Shown piece after piece: positions 1 through 6,590 of a stretch of DNA of 8,004 bases. Every line of letters begins with the position of its first letter. Positions within the stretch are counted from its first letter, which is position 1. Both the position numbers and the translations under genes were made by a program. The notes under the pieces are model-generated. The model ran no database searches and had not been told where the DNA came from. It saw only the letters and a list, made by a program, of their open reading frames with translations. The stretch comes from Victivallales bacterium (lineage in GTDB: Bacteria > Verrucomicrobiota > Lentisphaeria > Oligosphaerales > Oligosphaeraceae): assembly GCA_017458805.1 (NCBI GenBank), contig JAFTAC010000046.1, positions 1 to 8,004 of the forward strand, given 5' to 3'.

Positions 1-1
1 A

Positions 2-70
2 GGCATGGAGATGCATGTAGTTGAGGGCATGGAGATGCATGTAGTTGAGGACATGGAGATGCATGAGCTC
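2..70. repeat. 24-bp tandem repeat, about 2.8 copies
   Basis: Two copies of a 24-bp unit (2-25 and 26-49) are identical, and a third diverged copy starts at 50 and fades into a hairpin near 70. Each unit carries the octamer GATGCATG (at 10, 34 and 58), whose core ATGCAT is palindromic. The array may continue left of the window. Because 24 is a multiple of three, the plus strand stays open through it and would encode eight-residue repeats (GMEMHVVE) ending at a TAA at 89-91. I cannot tell whether that is the tail of a real gene entering from the left or simply periodic noncoding DNA. The opposite strand is also open and periodic, which favours noncoding. Confidence 0.8.
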
Positions 71-89
71 CGTCTCATGCATCCTTTTT
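58..89. terminator. Hairpin over the stop codon of the membrane gene, possible terminator
   Basis: GATGCATGAG (58-67) and CTCATGCATC (74-83) form a perfect 10-bp stem with a 6-nt loop. The TGA stop of the minus-strand membrane protein gene (75-77) is inside one arm. Five T residues follow on the plus strand (85-89), so the element has the classic shape of an intrinsic terminator for transcription arriving from the left. On the minus strand there is no T tract after the stem, so for the gene ending here it would act only as a hairpin or 3'-end stabiliser. The left arm is also the last GATGCATG of the neighbouring tandem repeat. Confidence 0.5.
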
Positions 90-647
90 AACCTGTGGCA
101 TAAAGCCCAGGACAAACATGGCGATGATGAGGGCAAGTGCGGCAAAAACGAAGACATAGCCAATAGTCGCCGTAACCTCCCCGATGCGGCAAGCGCTTCC
201 AAGGCAGTGCCATCGCGTGAAAAGATACTCGAAGTCGTGAATAAGGTCGTCGCCGCTGGAGAAAGGAGCCACCAGCGTCAGGTCGCCGAAGGGGGCGTCG
301 TACATATAGGTAGCCATCTCGATGGTGGCGAACCCCAGCCAGCCCAGACAGAGGGAAAGCGCAGGCCAGTCGCCATGCCAGACAAAATAGATGCCGATGG
401 CGATTGGCGTCATAAGCTGGAAGAGGCTGCCCGCCATAACGACTATCACCTCTGGCAGAAACAGTCCCCTCGCCACCGCATGACCTATCTCGTGGACGGG
501 ACCGTGGATTACGTAGAACACGGAGGAGGCCCCCTCCTTCCAATTGCCCCAGAACTGCGTTAGCTGCCAGCACAACAGGATAAATATGAATGCATAAAGC
601 CCCCGTTTCCATCCAGTTATGGCAAAATGGCGAATGAGGTACTCCAT
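75..647 (-). CDS. Multi-pass membrane protein, M50-like zinc metallopeptidase fold
   Basis: This 190-aa protein has about four or five hydrophobic segments (roughly residues 18-36, 62-80, 81-91, 95-114 and 160-183). The motif HEIGH at 52-56 follows a glycine-proline and sits at the start of a hydrophobic helix, as in membrane-embedded M50 (site-2 protease-like) enzymes, where the two histidines and the glutamate bind zinc and activate water. The usual second M50 motif (NxxPxxxLDG) is not visible. Instead there is DDLIHDFEYLF at 133-143, and the His-Asp pair (137-138) could supply the third ligand. I recall short M50-like proteins from PVC bacteria with a comparable HDW-type motif. The ATG at 647 is 15 bases after the upstream gene's stop, has no clear Shine-Dalgarno and is probably translationally coupled. 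It is also in frame with the upstream gene across its amber stop. Whether it is an active protease, and on what substrate, is unknown. Confidence 0.8.
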   Translation of the reverse strand: MEYLIRHFAITGWKRGLYAFIFILLCWQLTQFWGNWKEGASSVFYVIHGPVHEIGHAVARGLFLPEVIVVMAGSLFQLMTPIAIGIYFVWHGDWPALSLCLGWLGFATIEMATYMYDAPFGDLTLVAPFSSGDDLIHDFEYLFTRWHCLGSACRIGEVTATIGYVFVFAALALIIAMFVLGFMPQVKKDA

Positions 648-662
648 GCATCCAGAGAAAGG

Positions 663-3557
663 CTAGTTTCCAGGCAGGACAAAATCCCAGATGGGGAGGT
701 TCGTCTTTTCGCCGACCTGGTTGCAGAGGTCTTTGAAGAAAGCGGTCCAGCCGTCGGGGGTGGTGGCGGCGTCGGAACCACCAAAGGGCAAGACAGCGAA
801 GAAGAGGACACTGCCCTTGCCAATCTTGCGCTCAACTGCGGCAGGCTTGCCGTCGGGGTAGGTCACAATGACACTCTGTTCAGCGTCTGCGAAGTCAAAG
901 GCGCGCACAGTGCCCGATTCACGCCCCAGGTTCATGACGGGGGCGACTGGCAAATTGGCCTTGCCGTAGTGAAGCGGATTCGCAGCTGCGGTGCGCTCCA
1001 CAAGCTTCCCTGTGAGAAGCCCGCGTTCAGGCACGGGGGTGCCGTCGATGTTCCAGCTCCAAATCGTCGGGTCGAAGACAACCAGCTTGCCGCCGTTGGC
1101 GACATAGTCCATCAGGCGTTTTGTGGTGGCAGGATCCGTATAGCGCATGCGCGGAATATAGAGAACCGCAATACCGTCCAGGGTGTGGAGGCCGTTGGCG
1201 AGGCCTGTTGGGCTGATGAAGCGGAAGTTGGCCTTCACGTACTCGCCCAGCAGGGCATAGACGCTGTAGGCGGCGTGGCCAGCCTTGTCCTCCAGGCCCC
1301 AGCGGTCGTAGTCGTTGTAGAGAATGGCGCTTTTGGTCTCCGTCGGAAGCGGAAGCTTTTTCATCGTGAGGAGCTCTCGGCAGAGCTTTTCCATTTCGGC
1401 GTCGCCATCGGGCATGGTGACGTTGGCAGGGCCTGATGCATACCAAGTGAAGGTCTGCGAACCGTTTTTGACGGCCTGGGAGGTCCATTCGCGTATGTCA
1501 ACGGGTTTGGGCCGTCCACCGTGGTAGATGAAGCACTGGAGAGTGGTCATCGTGGTGCTTTGTGATGCAAGGTCGTGAACCATTTTCACGGAGAAGCCCG
1601 TGTGGTAGATGGCGCGCGCCATGCCGTAGAAGCTGCGTGAGCTGGTTGGGTAGGGGTCGCACCCCAGTTCAGGTGAATAGGGCGAAAGCTGCGCAAGGTT
1701 CACTTCGCTGATGCCAGAGCATGTATTGTGGTTCAGCCCCTGATAGGGAATTGTCGGGTCGATGGAGCGTATGGCCTCGCCTGTGGTCTTGAGGAAATCG
1801 GCAAAGTGGTTGTTCCAGTAGCGCCAGAAGGCTATTCTACGGAAGGGAGCCTCTTCATCGGGAACGGCGCTGTAGTCTTGGAAACCGTATTTTCCAAAGC
1901 CTGTCTCCTGCTTTACCTTTTCGTCGAACTCGTCCAGTGCCTTTGCGATGGTCGGGTTGCCTTTTCTGTTGTAAATCAGCGGGATATGGTTCGTCGGCTC
2001 GTCGATGACCTCCACGAATGCCAGTGCCTTCCTCTGCTCGGGCACGGCACAGAACTTGCGGACAGCCTCGATTTCCTGCTGGACGGCCTGCAAGTATTCG
2101 GGGGTAGCAGGGTCTGATAACCCGCCATAGTAGAGCGGTGTGTGGAAATCCGTGACGGTCTTGCGGTTGAGTGTGGAGTTGTAGATGGCATACGGGAAGA
2201 GCATCCCGTAGGTTTTGTTTAGGCGAATGACCTCGTTTATGCCTCCAGGCACGTTGCGCTCCCATGCCACCCATGGCAGAGGCGGGCCCCACGAGCCGAA
2301 AGAGGCGTGACGTTCAAAGAGCGCCTTCTGCTTCTCAGGCGTGAAATCCTTTTGCATGGCGGGTGGATAGAGGCTGCGGTAGTAGCAGTGCCGTCCCATG
2401 TAGGCAACATAGCCGCCTGGCTCGTTGGAGAGAATCTCCGCGCCAGTCGTGCGGGTGCGCTTCGGGATGAAACTGTCGGTTTCCTGCTTGCGGTAGCGGA
2501 CAATCTGCGCCTTCTCCCCGAAGGAGACTGTGGCAAACTTCGGAACATCGTTCAGGTTGCCGACAAAGGCATTCCACTGGCTCGTCTCGCCGCTGGCAAA
2601 GCGATGTCGCGAGAAGTTCATCGTCAGCACGTCAGGGCGTTTGCCATAGCCCAATGTCTTCCACGGAATGGTCAACGCCACTTCCCAGGAAGCGTCGTTC
2701 CTGAAGACCTGCGAACTCCACTCGCCGTTCCAGGACTTGTCCGCCTTGTAGGGATCGCCCGCCTGCGCCTGCTTCAAAACCGCATCAAACTGCGTGTTGG
2801 CAGGATTGACGATGAACTGCCAACCGCTGTTCTGGTCAGGATCGAAAAGGAAGAGTTCCACGTCGTCATTCTTCCAGAGCGAGCCGTCGCGGTCCGTAAT
2901 CTCCGCCGTCAATTGGTCTGGTGCGGGTTCGTCGCAGATGTAGCCGACATAAAGGTTACCGTCGTCGTAGGCCATTCTCACGGTTGTCTGGGAAGAGGGC
3001 TTGCCACCTGTGTGGATGATGAAGTTCAGGAGACGGGCAGCCTCCTGCCAAGCGGAGGGCCTCCCCGAAGGCACCCCCTGCGGGACCGTCACTTGGTCGG
3101 AAATCAGCTCGTAGCTAAGCGACTGGATCTCCAGCTCGACCGGCTTGCCTTCGATGGAGATGGTGAACTGGCCTACTACCGCCTCCAAAGGGACCTCATA
3201 GACCAGGCTTTCTGTTGCAAACTCCTTGTGGAACGGCAGGGAAATCTTCGGTCCGCGCCCCGCGCTTCCGTTTCCACCTCCCTTCCTGTTGAAAGAAAAG
3301 GTGAAATGCAGGTTGGTCGTCTCAGTGCTGCGGTAGGCGATGCTGATATTGACCGCCGAGGTGCCTTGTGCGAAGTCAATGTATCCATATAGGACAGGCG
3401 TTTTGCCATTCAGCACCTTGTCGCTGCGGAAAAGCGTCCCTTGGTAACACTCCTTGTAGTCGCCTGGATACGTTTTCAGGCGGGCAACGGGGAATTGCCC
3501 TGCACCAAGAGAGGCCATGAGAAGCAGCCCCAAGAACGCAAAGAAAGTTTTTTTCAT
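663..3557 (-). CDS. Secreted multidomain protein: CBM9-like domain, GH42-like barrel, amidotransferase-like domain
   Basis: This 964-aa protein is probably exported and acts on carbohydrate outside the cytoplasm. Residues 1-20 form a signal peptide (KK, then a hydrophobic core, cleavage near AG-Q21). Residues about 25-155 look like a beta-rich domain. Residues about 165-347 resemble a CBM9/DOMON-like module (VRMAYDDGNLYVGYICDEP at 193-211, then NDDVELFLFDP at 230-240, ending FATVSFG). Residues about 385-710 look like a TIM barrel: a strand-4-like segment ends VIDEP (517-521) with E520 a candidate acid/base, CDPYP at 633-637 resembles strand 6, and GGRPKPVDIREW (680-691) leads into a helix and strand 8. 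Residues about 742-830 resemble the amidotransferase-like trimerisation domain of GH42 enzymes. The residue before E520 is Asp, not the Asn usual in clan GH-A, and no obvious nucleophile Glu is seen on strand 7 (Q674 or D662 nearby), so hydrolase activity is uncertain. The start is supported by a good ribosome binding site. It is the first gene of an operon with the M50-like gene. Confidence 0.85.
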   Translation of the reverse strand: MKKTFFAFLGLLLMASLGAGQFPVARLKTYPGDYKECYQGTLFRSDKVLNGKTPVLYGYIDFAQGTSAVNISIAYRSTETTNLHFTFSFNRKGGGNGSAGRGPKISLPFHKEFATESLVYEVPLEAVVGQFTISIEGKPVELEIQSLSYELISDQVTVPQGVPSGRPSAWQEAARLLNFIIHTGGKPSSQTTVRMAYDDGNLYVGYICDEPAPDQLTAEITDRDGSLWKNDDVELFLFDPDQNSGWQFIVNPANTQFDAVLKQAQAGDPYKADKSWNGEWSSQVFRNDASWEVALTIPWKTLGYGKRPDVLTMNFSRHRFASGETSQWNAFVGNLNDVPKFATVSFGEKAQIVRYRKQETDSFIPKRTRTTGAEILSNEPGGYVAYMGRHCYYRSLYPPAMQKDFTPEKQKALFERHASFGSWGPPLPWVAWERNVPGGINEVIRLNKTYGMLFPYAIYNSTLNRKTVTDFHTPLYYGGLSDPATPEYLQAVQQEIEAVRKFCAVPEQRKALAFVEVIDEPTNHIPLIYNRKGNPTIAKALDEFDEKVKQETGFGKYGFQDYSAVPDEEAPFRRIAFWRYWNNHFADFLKTTGEAIRSIDPTIPYQGLNHNTCSGISEVNLAQLSPYSPELGCDPYPTSSRSFYGMARAIYHTGFSVKMVHDLASQSTTMTTLQCFIYHGGRPKPVDIREWTSQAVKNGSQTFTWYASGPANVTMPDGDAEMEKLCRELLTMKKLPLPTETKSAILYNDYDRWGLEDKAGHAAYSVYALLGEYVKANFRFISPTGLANGLHTLDGIAVLYIPRMRYTDPATTKRLMDYVANGGKLVVFDPTIWSWNIDGTPVPERGLLTGKLVERTAAANPLHYGKANLPVAPVMNLGRESGTVRAFDFADAEQSVIVTYPDGKPAAVERKIGKGSVLFFAVLPFGGSDAATTPDGWTAFFKDLCNQVGEKTNLPIWDFVLPGN

Positions 3558-3562
3558 TTATT

Positions 3563-3569
3563 CCACCTC
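3563..3569 (-). promoter_or_regulatory. Ribosome binding site for the 964-aa gene
   Basis: Read on the minus strand this is GAGGTGG, five bases before the ATG at 3557-3555. It fixes that ATG as the start, and a typical signal peptide follows directly. Confidence 0.75.
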
Positions 3570-3582
3570 GTGTTGTTGAATT

Positions 3583-3612
3583 TTGACGCTTACCCTTATA
3601 AAGTAATATAAG
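3583..3612. promoter_or_regulatory. Divergent promoter region with symmetric TATAAG boxes
   Basis: The 123-bp gap between the two divergent secreted-protein genes (3558-3680) is AT-rich compared with the coding DNA around it. CTTATA (3595-3600) and TATAAG (3607-3612) form a perfect dyad around AAGTAA, so a -10-like TATAAG is present on each strand. For the plus strand, TTGACG at 3583-3588 lies 18 bases upstream of TATAAG and makes a plausible sigma-70-type promoter, with transcription starting near 3619. For the minus strand the matching -35 is poor (TATTTT-like). If both boxes are used, the two promoters overlap and could compete or share an operator. These are consensus matches seen by eye and are not demonstrated. 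Confidence 0.45.
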
Positions 3613-3633
3613 AAAGAAAAAATAAAAGGTTGC

Positions 3634-3656
3634 TGTGCGCATTTTGTTTGCGTACA
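3634..3656. promoter_or_regulatory. Imperfect dyad in the leader of the 957-aa gene, possible operator
   Basis: TGTGCGC (3634-3640) and GCGTACA (3650-3656) pair over seven positions with one G-U wobble around a 9-nt T-rich loop. The element lies between the proposed plus-strand promoter and the ribosome binding site. It could be a repressor operator, because it would block the promoter pair from one side, or a leader hairpin. No regulator gene is present in the window to match it. Confidence 0.3.
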
Positions 3657-3667
3657 CACCACGATAG

Positions 3668-3672
3668 AGGAG
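3668..3672 (+). promoter_or_regulatory. Ribosome binding site for the 957-aa gene
   Basis: AGGAG lies eight bases before the ATG at 3681. This decides the start: the frame is open further upstream to a TTG at 3630, but that start has no ribosome binding site and would put 17 non-hydrophobic residues before the signal peptide. Confidence 0.8.
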
Positions 3673-3680
3673 TATTTAAA

Positions 3681-6554
3681 ATGCGAATGAAATGTTTGGC
3701 GGTGGTACTAATGGTAGCATGTCTAGGAGTGGCGGCACAAAAGCCCGAATGGGAACGGAAGCCCAATGAAATCATCACGGGTTATCTCCCGAAGCCACAC
3801 TATCCCGTGTTGTGGAATGCGCAGGACAACGGCATAGGCGACTGGCAGGTCGAGGGTGACTGCAAGGCGGAGCTTAGCGCGGATTTCTGCCTGTGGAACG
3901 AGCAATCCCTCAAAATCACCTTCAACTCCACGCCCGGGCGCGTTGTCCTGAAGCCCGCCAACATCGTCCTGCCCGAAAAGGCGAATGCGATTGAGATGTG
4001 GGTCTATGGCTTCAAGTCGGGCAAGCCCGTCAACCGCTATGAGATTCAGGATGCGACAGGCAAGACCTTCACCCTACGGACCAAGGGAAACTCCAGCTAC
4101 TGGGCAAGAACCCCCTGGTGGGGCGCCTGCATCGGCAGAATCCCCAGGGAGGCCGCAGCCCCCGTCAAGCTCACCAAGGTGATATTCGAGGCGACGGACA
4201 AAATCAATGCGGGCGATGCGATGTACTTCGACTTCCTCTGCTCAGTGACAGTCGAGAGCGCACAACTGCCCGACACATCGAAGTGGGACATCCCCTTCCC
4301 CTACAAAAAGGATTCCATCCTGCCAACGCCCACCGCAAAAAACGTGGTCAACGGCGTGTCGCGGGAGAAGGACGGCTACCGCTTCACCTTCGACGGCAGC
4401 GACGGCAGCCTTGTCTATACATACGTACCCAAGACGGGCACGCTGAACGACCTGACCGTCACGGTCAATGGCTCCCACACCTTCAAGCCCATGGCAGACG
4501 GTGGTGTGAAGGCCGATGTAAACAACGTGAAAATCCTCCCCGCCGATACGGACGTGAAGGCTACACTCCTGAAAAGCAGCTTGGCTGGCGAGAAGCTGAC
4601 GACTGCGTGGCGTCTGGAGAAGAAGGGCGTTGCCGTTGAATATGAGTTGGGCTTCCAAATCAAGGGGCGTTCGCTGCTCATCGACTGCAACTCCGAAAAA
4701 GGCGATTTTCCCGCCTTCGACTGCGGCTTTACAAAGGGGACGCCAAACCCCAGGCTCTTCAAACTCACTTACTTGAACTACCGTTGGAACTACCCACGGC
4801 TGCTGGTGACGGACGACTATTTCGTCTCCATCTTCCCCGACTGGTACACGAGCCACGCTTCGGAAGTGGTTGATGGCTCGAACCACCTCTGGCTATCAGG
4901 CGCGAAGGTGCTGGGCGACGATTCCGCACGCATTTTGGGCGGTTCCATCTACATCCCCAAGGCGGGCAGCATGCGCAATCCCTTGCACGAACGCTTCTAC
5001 CTCACTGTTGCGCCAGACCTGGACTCCATCATGCCCAACATCCCGAATCCCCAGGCGAAGTTCTACGAGGAGACGGGACACTTGCTCTACTGCACACGCC
5101 AATACGATTCGCAAGACCCAGAAGACAGCGGCCTGGAGGTGGAGTTCTGGAAGCTCATGGCCGACTATGGCATGCGCGAGGTTTTCGTGCGCTACCACAT
5201 GGGCATGTGGCGCACTCCGTTCCGCAACAACCACTTCACTCACTATGACAATCCGCACGAACCCGTCGGTACCGCTGGCTACCAGCAGATCGCTCGCGAG
5301 CTGAAGAAGGTCATCCGCCGCGTGGGTCCCTACGAGGACAACCGTGTCAGCCATGCCCTCGGCGCAGAATTCACCTACAACGACATGGCCATCTACAGCG
5401 ACGGCACTTTTATCGAAGGATGGGACGCCTCCTTCCAGCCATCGCCCGCCGCACAGCACCGCCTGGAGGCAGAGTTCGCCCCGAAGCTGGTTGCCAAGTT
5501 CGGCTGGAACGCATGCTACTTCGACGAGGTAACGAACACGCCCCCCTGGGGCATGGTCGATTTCAACTCCGACATCCCTGGCAGCGCCACCTACCTGAAC
5601 GTCCTGCGCAACTATGCCTTTGTGGCACGCAAGCTTAGCGACTACTACAATGGCCCCATCTGGAGCGAGGGCAACGCCGCCTTCTTCTGGGCTGGCTACC
5701 TGGACACCGACTACGCCCAGTCCAACGACCCCGATTCCCTGCCAATCGTCGATTACAAACTGCGCAAGGTGAATCCTCTGGAGCATTTTAACGGCTATGA
5801 CCTCACCCGCGCAAAGTCCCCGCTGGACTACCTTTTGAGCGCACAAATCGTCCATGGTAACATGGGCCACCTCTGGACTGGCGACCCGATTCGCGTCTAT
5901 CAGGGGAACAAGCTAATCAAGAACATGAAGCCAGATGACTACCGCCACTTCCTCCGCTCCTATTACATGATGCTCCAGCTTCAGGAGCTCTATGCGGCGA
6001 CGGTCCCCGCCGAAATCACCTACTCCTGCGGCGGAACGATGCTCACCGCAACCCAGATGCTGCGTCAAAACAAGCCCAACGAGGGCAAGGTCTATACGCG
6101 CTACGCCAATGGCCTTGAAGTATGGGTGAACCGCAACACACAGGACAAGTGGATGGTCGAGGTCGATGGCCAGGAGTACATCCTGCCACCTTACGGCTAC
6201 GCGGCCTTCATGCCTGGCAAGCTGCTGGAGTATTCGGCTGAGGTCAACGGCCATCGTGTCGATTACTCCCGCGGTCCACGCTATGTCTATGTGGATGGAC
6301 GCGGCGTAGAGACGCCTTTCCCCGAAATCACGGCTGCCAACGCATACGTGTTCTTCAAGGAGGGTGATTCAAGAACCCTCACCCCCCTCCCCTTCATCGC
6401 CGAGGAGACCGTCAGTGGAATCGACGCCACCCGCATCCACCCCCTGGACCGCGCAAACAAGCCACTCGCCCCCGAGGCATACCTGGATGTGGTCGATGCA
6501 GGCAACGCCCGCTTCACTATCACCCCGCAGCCATTCAAGTACAGGCTGCGGTAG
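3681..6554 (+). CDS. Secreted glycoside-hydrolase-like protein of unassigned family
   Basis: The product is 957 aa. Residues 1-19 are a signal peptide ending VAA before Q20. C14 gives only a weak lipobox, so signal peptidase I is more likely. Residues about 43-191 look like a beta-sandwich, carbohydrate-binding-like domain (DWQVEGD near the start, FDFLCSVTVE at the end). Residues about 210-455 form a second large beta domain. A TIM-barrel-like domain spans about 465-740: strand-like segments LLYCTRQYDS, REVFVRYHMGMW, HALGAEFTY, NACYFDEVT (610-618), GPIWSEG (658-664) and HGNMGHLWTGD (724-734). D615 at the end of the fourth strand and E663 at the end of the fifth are the best catalytic candidates, the arrangement seen in GH13- and GH101-type retaining enzymes. 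This assignment is inference. About 770-957 is a beta-rich C-terminus. I recognise no named family and give no substrate. The gene is divergent from the other secreted protein and stops with TAG inside a hairpin base. Confidence 0.85.
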   Translation: MRMKCLAVVLMVACLGVAAQKPEWERKPNEIITGYLPKPHYPVLWNAQDNGIGDWQVEGDCKAELSADFCLWNEQSLKITFNSTPGRVVLKPANIVLPEKANAIEMWVYGFKSGKPVNRYEIQDATGKTFTLRTKGNSSYWARTPWWGACIGRIPREAAAPVKLTKVIFEATDKINAGDAMYFDFLCSVTVESAQLPDTSKWDIPFPYKKDSILPTPTAKNVVNGVSREKDGYRFTFDGSDGSLVYTYVPKTGTLNDLTVTVNGSHTFKPMADGGVKADVNNVKILPADTDVKATLLKSSLAGEKLTTAWRLEKKGVAVEYELGFQIKGRSLLIDCNSEKGDFPAFDCGFTKGTPNPRLFKLTYLNYRWNYPRLLVTDDYFVSIFPDWYTSHASEVVDGSNHLWLSGAKVLGDDSARILGGSIYIPKAGSMRNPLHERFYLTVAPDLDSIMPNIPNPQAKFYEETGHLLYCTRQYDSQDPEDSGLEVEFWKLMADYGMREVFVRYHMGMWRTPFRNNHFTHYDNPHEPVGTAGYQQIARELKKVIRRVGPYEDNRVSHALGAEFTYNDMAIYSDGTFIEGWDASFQPSPAAQHRLEAEFAPKLVAKFGWNACYFDEVTNTPPWGMVDFNSDIPGSATYLNVLRNYAFVARKLSDYYNGPIWSEGNAAFFWAGYLDTDYAQSNDPDSLPIVDYKLRKVNPLEHFNGYDLTRAKSPLDYLLSAQIVHGNMGHLWTGDPIRVYQGNKLIKNMKPDDYRHFLRSYYMMLQLQELYAATVPAEITYSCGGTMLTATQMLRQNKPNEGKVYTRYANGLEVWVNRNTQDKWMVEVDGQEYILPPYGYAAFMPGKLLEYSAEVNGHRVDYSRGPRYVYVDGRGVETPFPEITAANAYVFFKEGDSRTLTPLPFIAEETVSGIDATRIHPLDRANKPLAPEAYLDVVDAGNARFTITPQPFKYRLR

Positions 6555-6575
6555 CCAGGTGCTCATGCACCTGGC
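6554..6575. terminator. Hairpin at the stop codon of the 957-aa gene
   Basis: GCCAGGTGC (6554-6562) and GCACCTGGC (6567-6575) form a perfect 9-bp stem with a TCAT loop. The stem begins on the last base of the TAG stop. No T tract follows (GCAGCAGG), so it does not have the form of a standard intrinsic terminator. It may stabilise the 3' end, pause transcription or assist a Rho-dependent end. Confidence 0.5.
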
Positions 6576-6590
6576 GCAGCAGGAGCCCCA

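Noticed and set aside
2..91. C-terminal end of a plus-strand gene entering from the left
   Set aside because: The frame is open to a TAA at 89-91, but it encodes only DNA-repeat peptides, the other strand is equally open, and no domain is visible. It is kept only as a note in the repeat entry.
88..651. Overlapping 187-codon minus-strand frame over the membrane protein gene
   Set aside because: Its product is arginine- and proline-rich with no membrane pattern or motif, while the other frame has HEIGH and clear hydrophobic segments.
627..1436. 269-codon plus-strand frame antisense to the 964-aa gene
   Set aside because: It is a shadow of G+C-rich codon use, with no recognisable motif, and it lies opposite a gene with strong domain evidence.
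2307..3392. 361-codon plus-strand frame antisense to the 964-aa gene
   Set aside because: It is long, but its composition mirrors the opposite strand (runs of V, R, L, G, D) and no domain is recognisable. The sense strand holds the CBM9-like and barrel segments.
3630..3680. Upstream TTG start extending the 957-aa protein by 17 residues
   Set aside because: No ribosome binding site precedes it, and it would bury the signal peptide. AGGAG before the ATG at 3681 is decisive.
4896..5870. 324-codon minus-strand frame antisense to the 957-aa gene
   Set aside because: Same reasoning: it is valine- and alanine-rich shadow sequence opposite the best-supported barrel domain.
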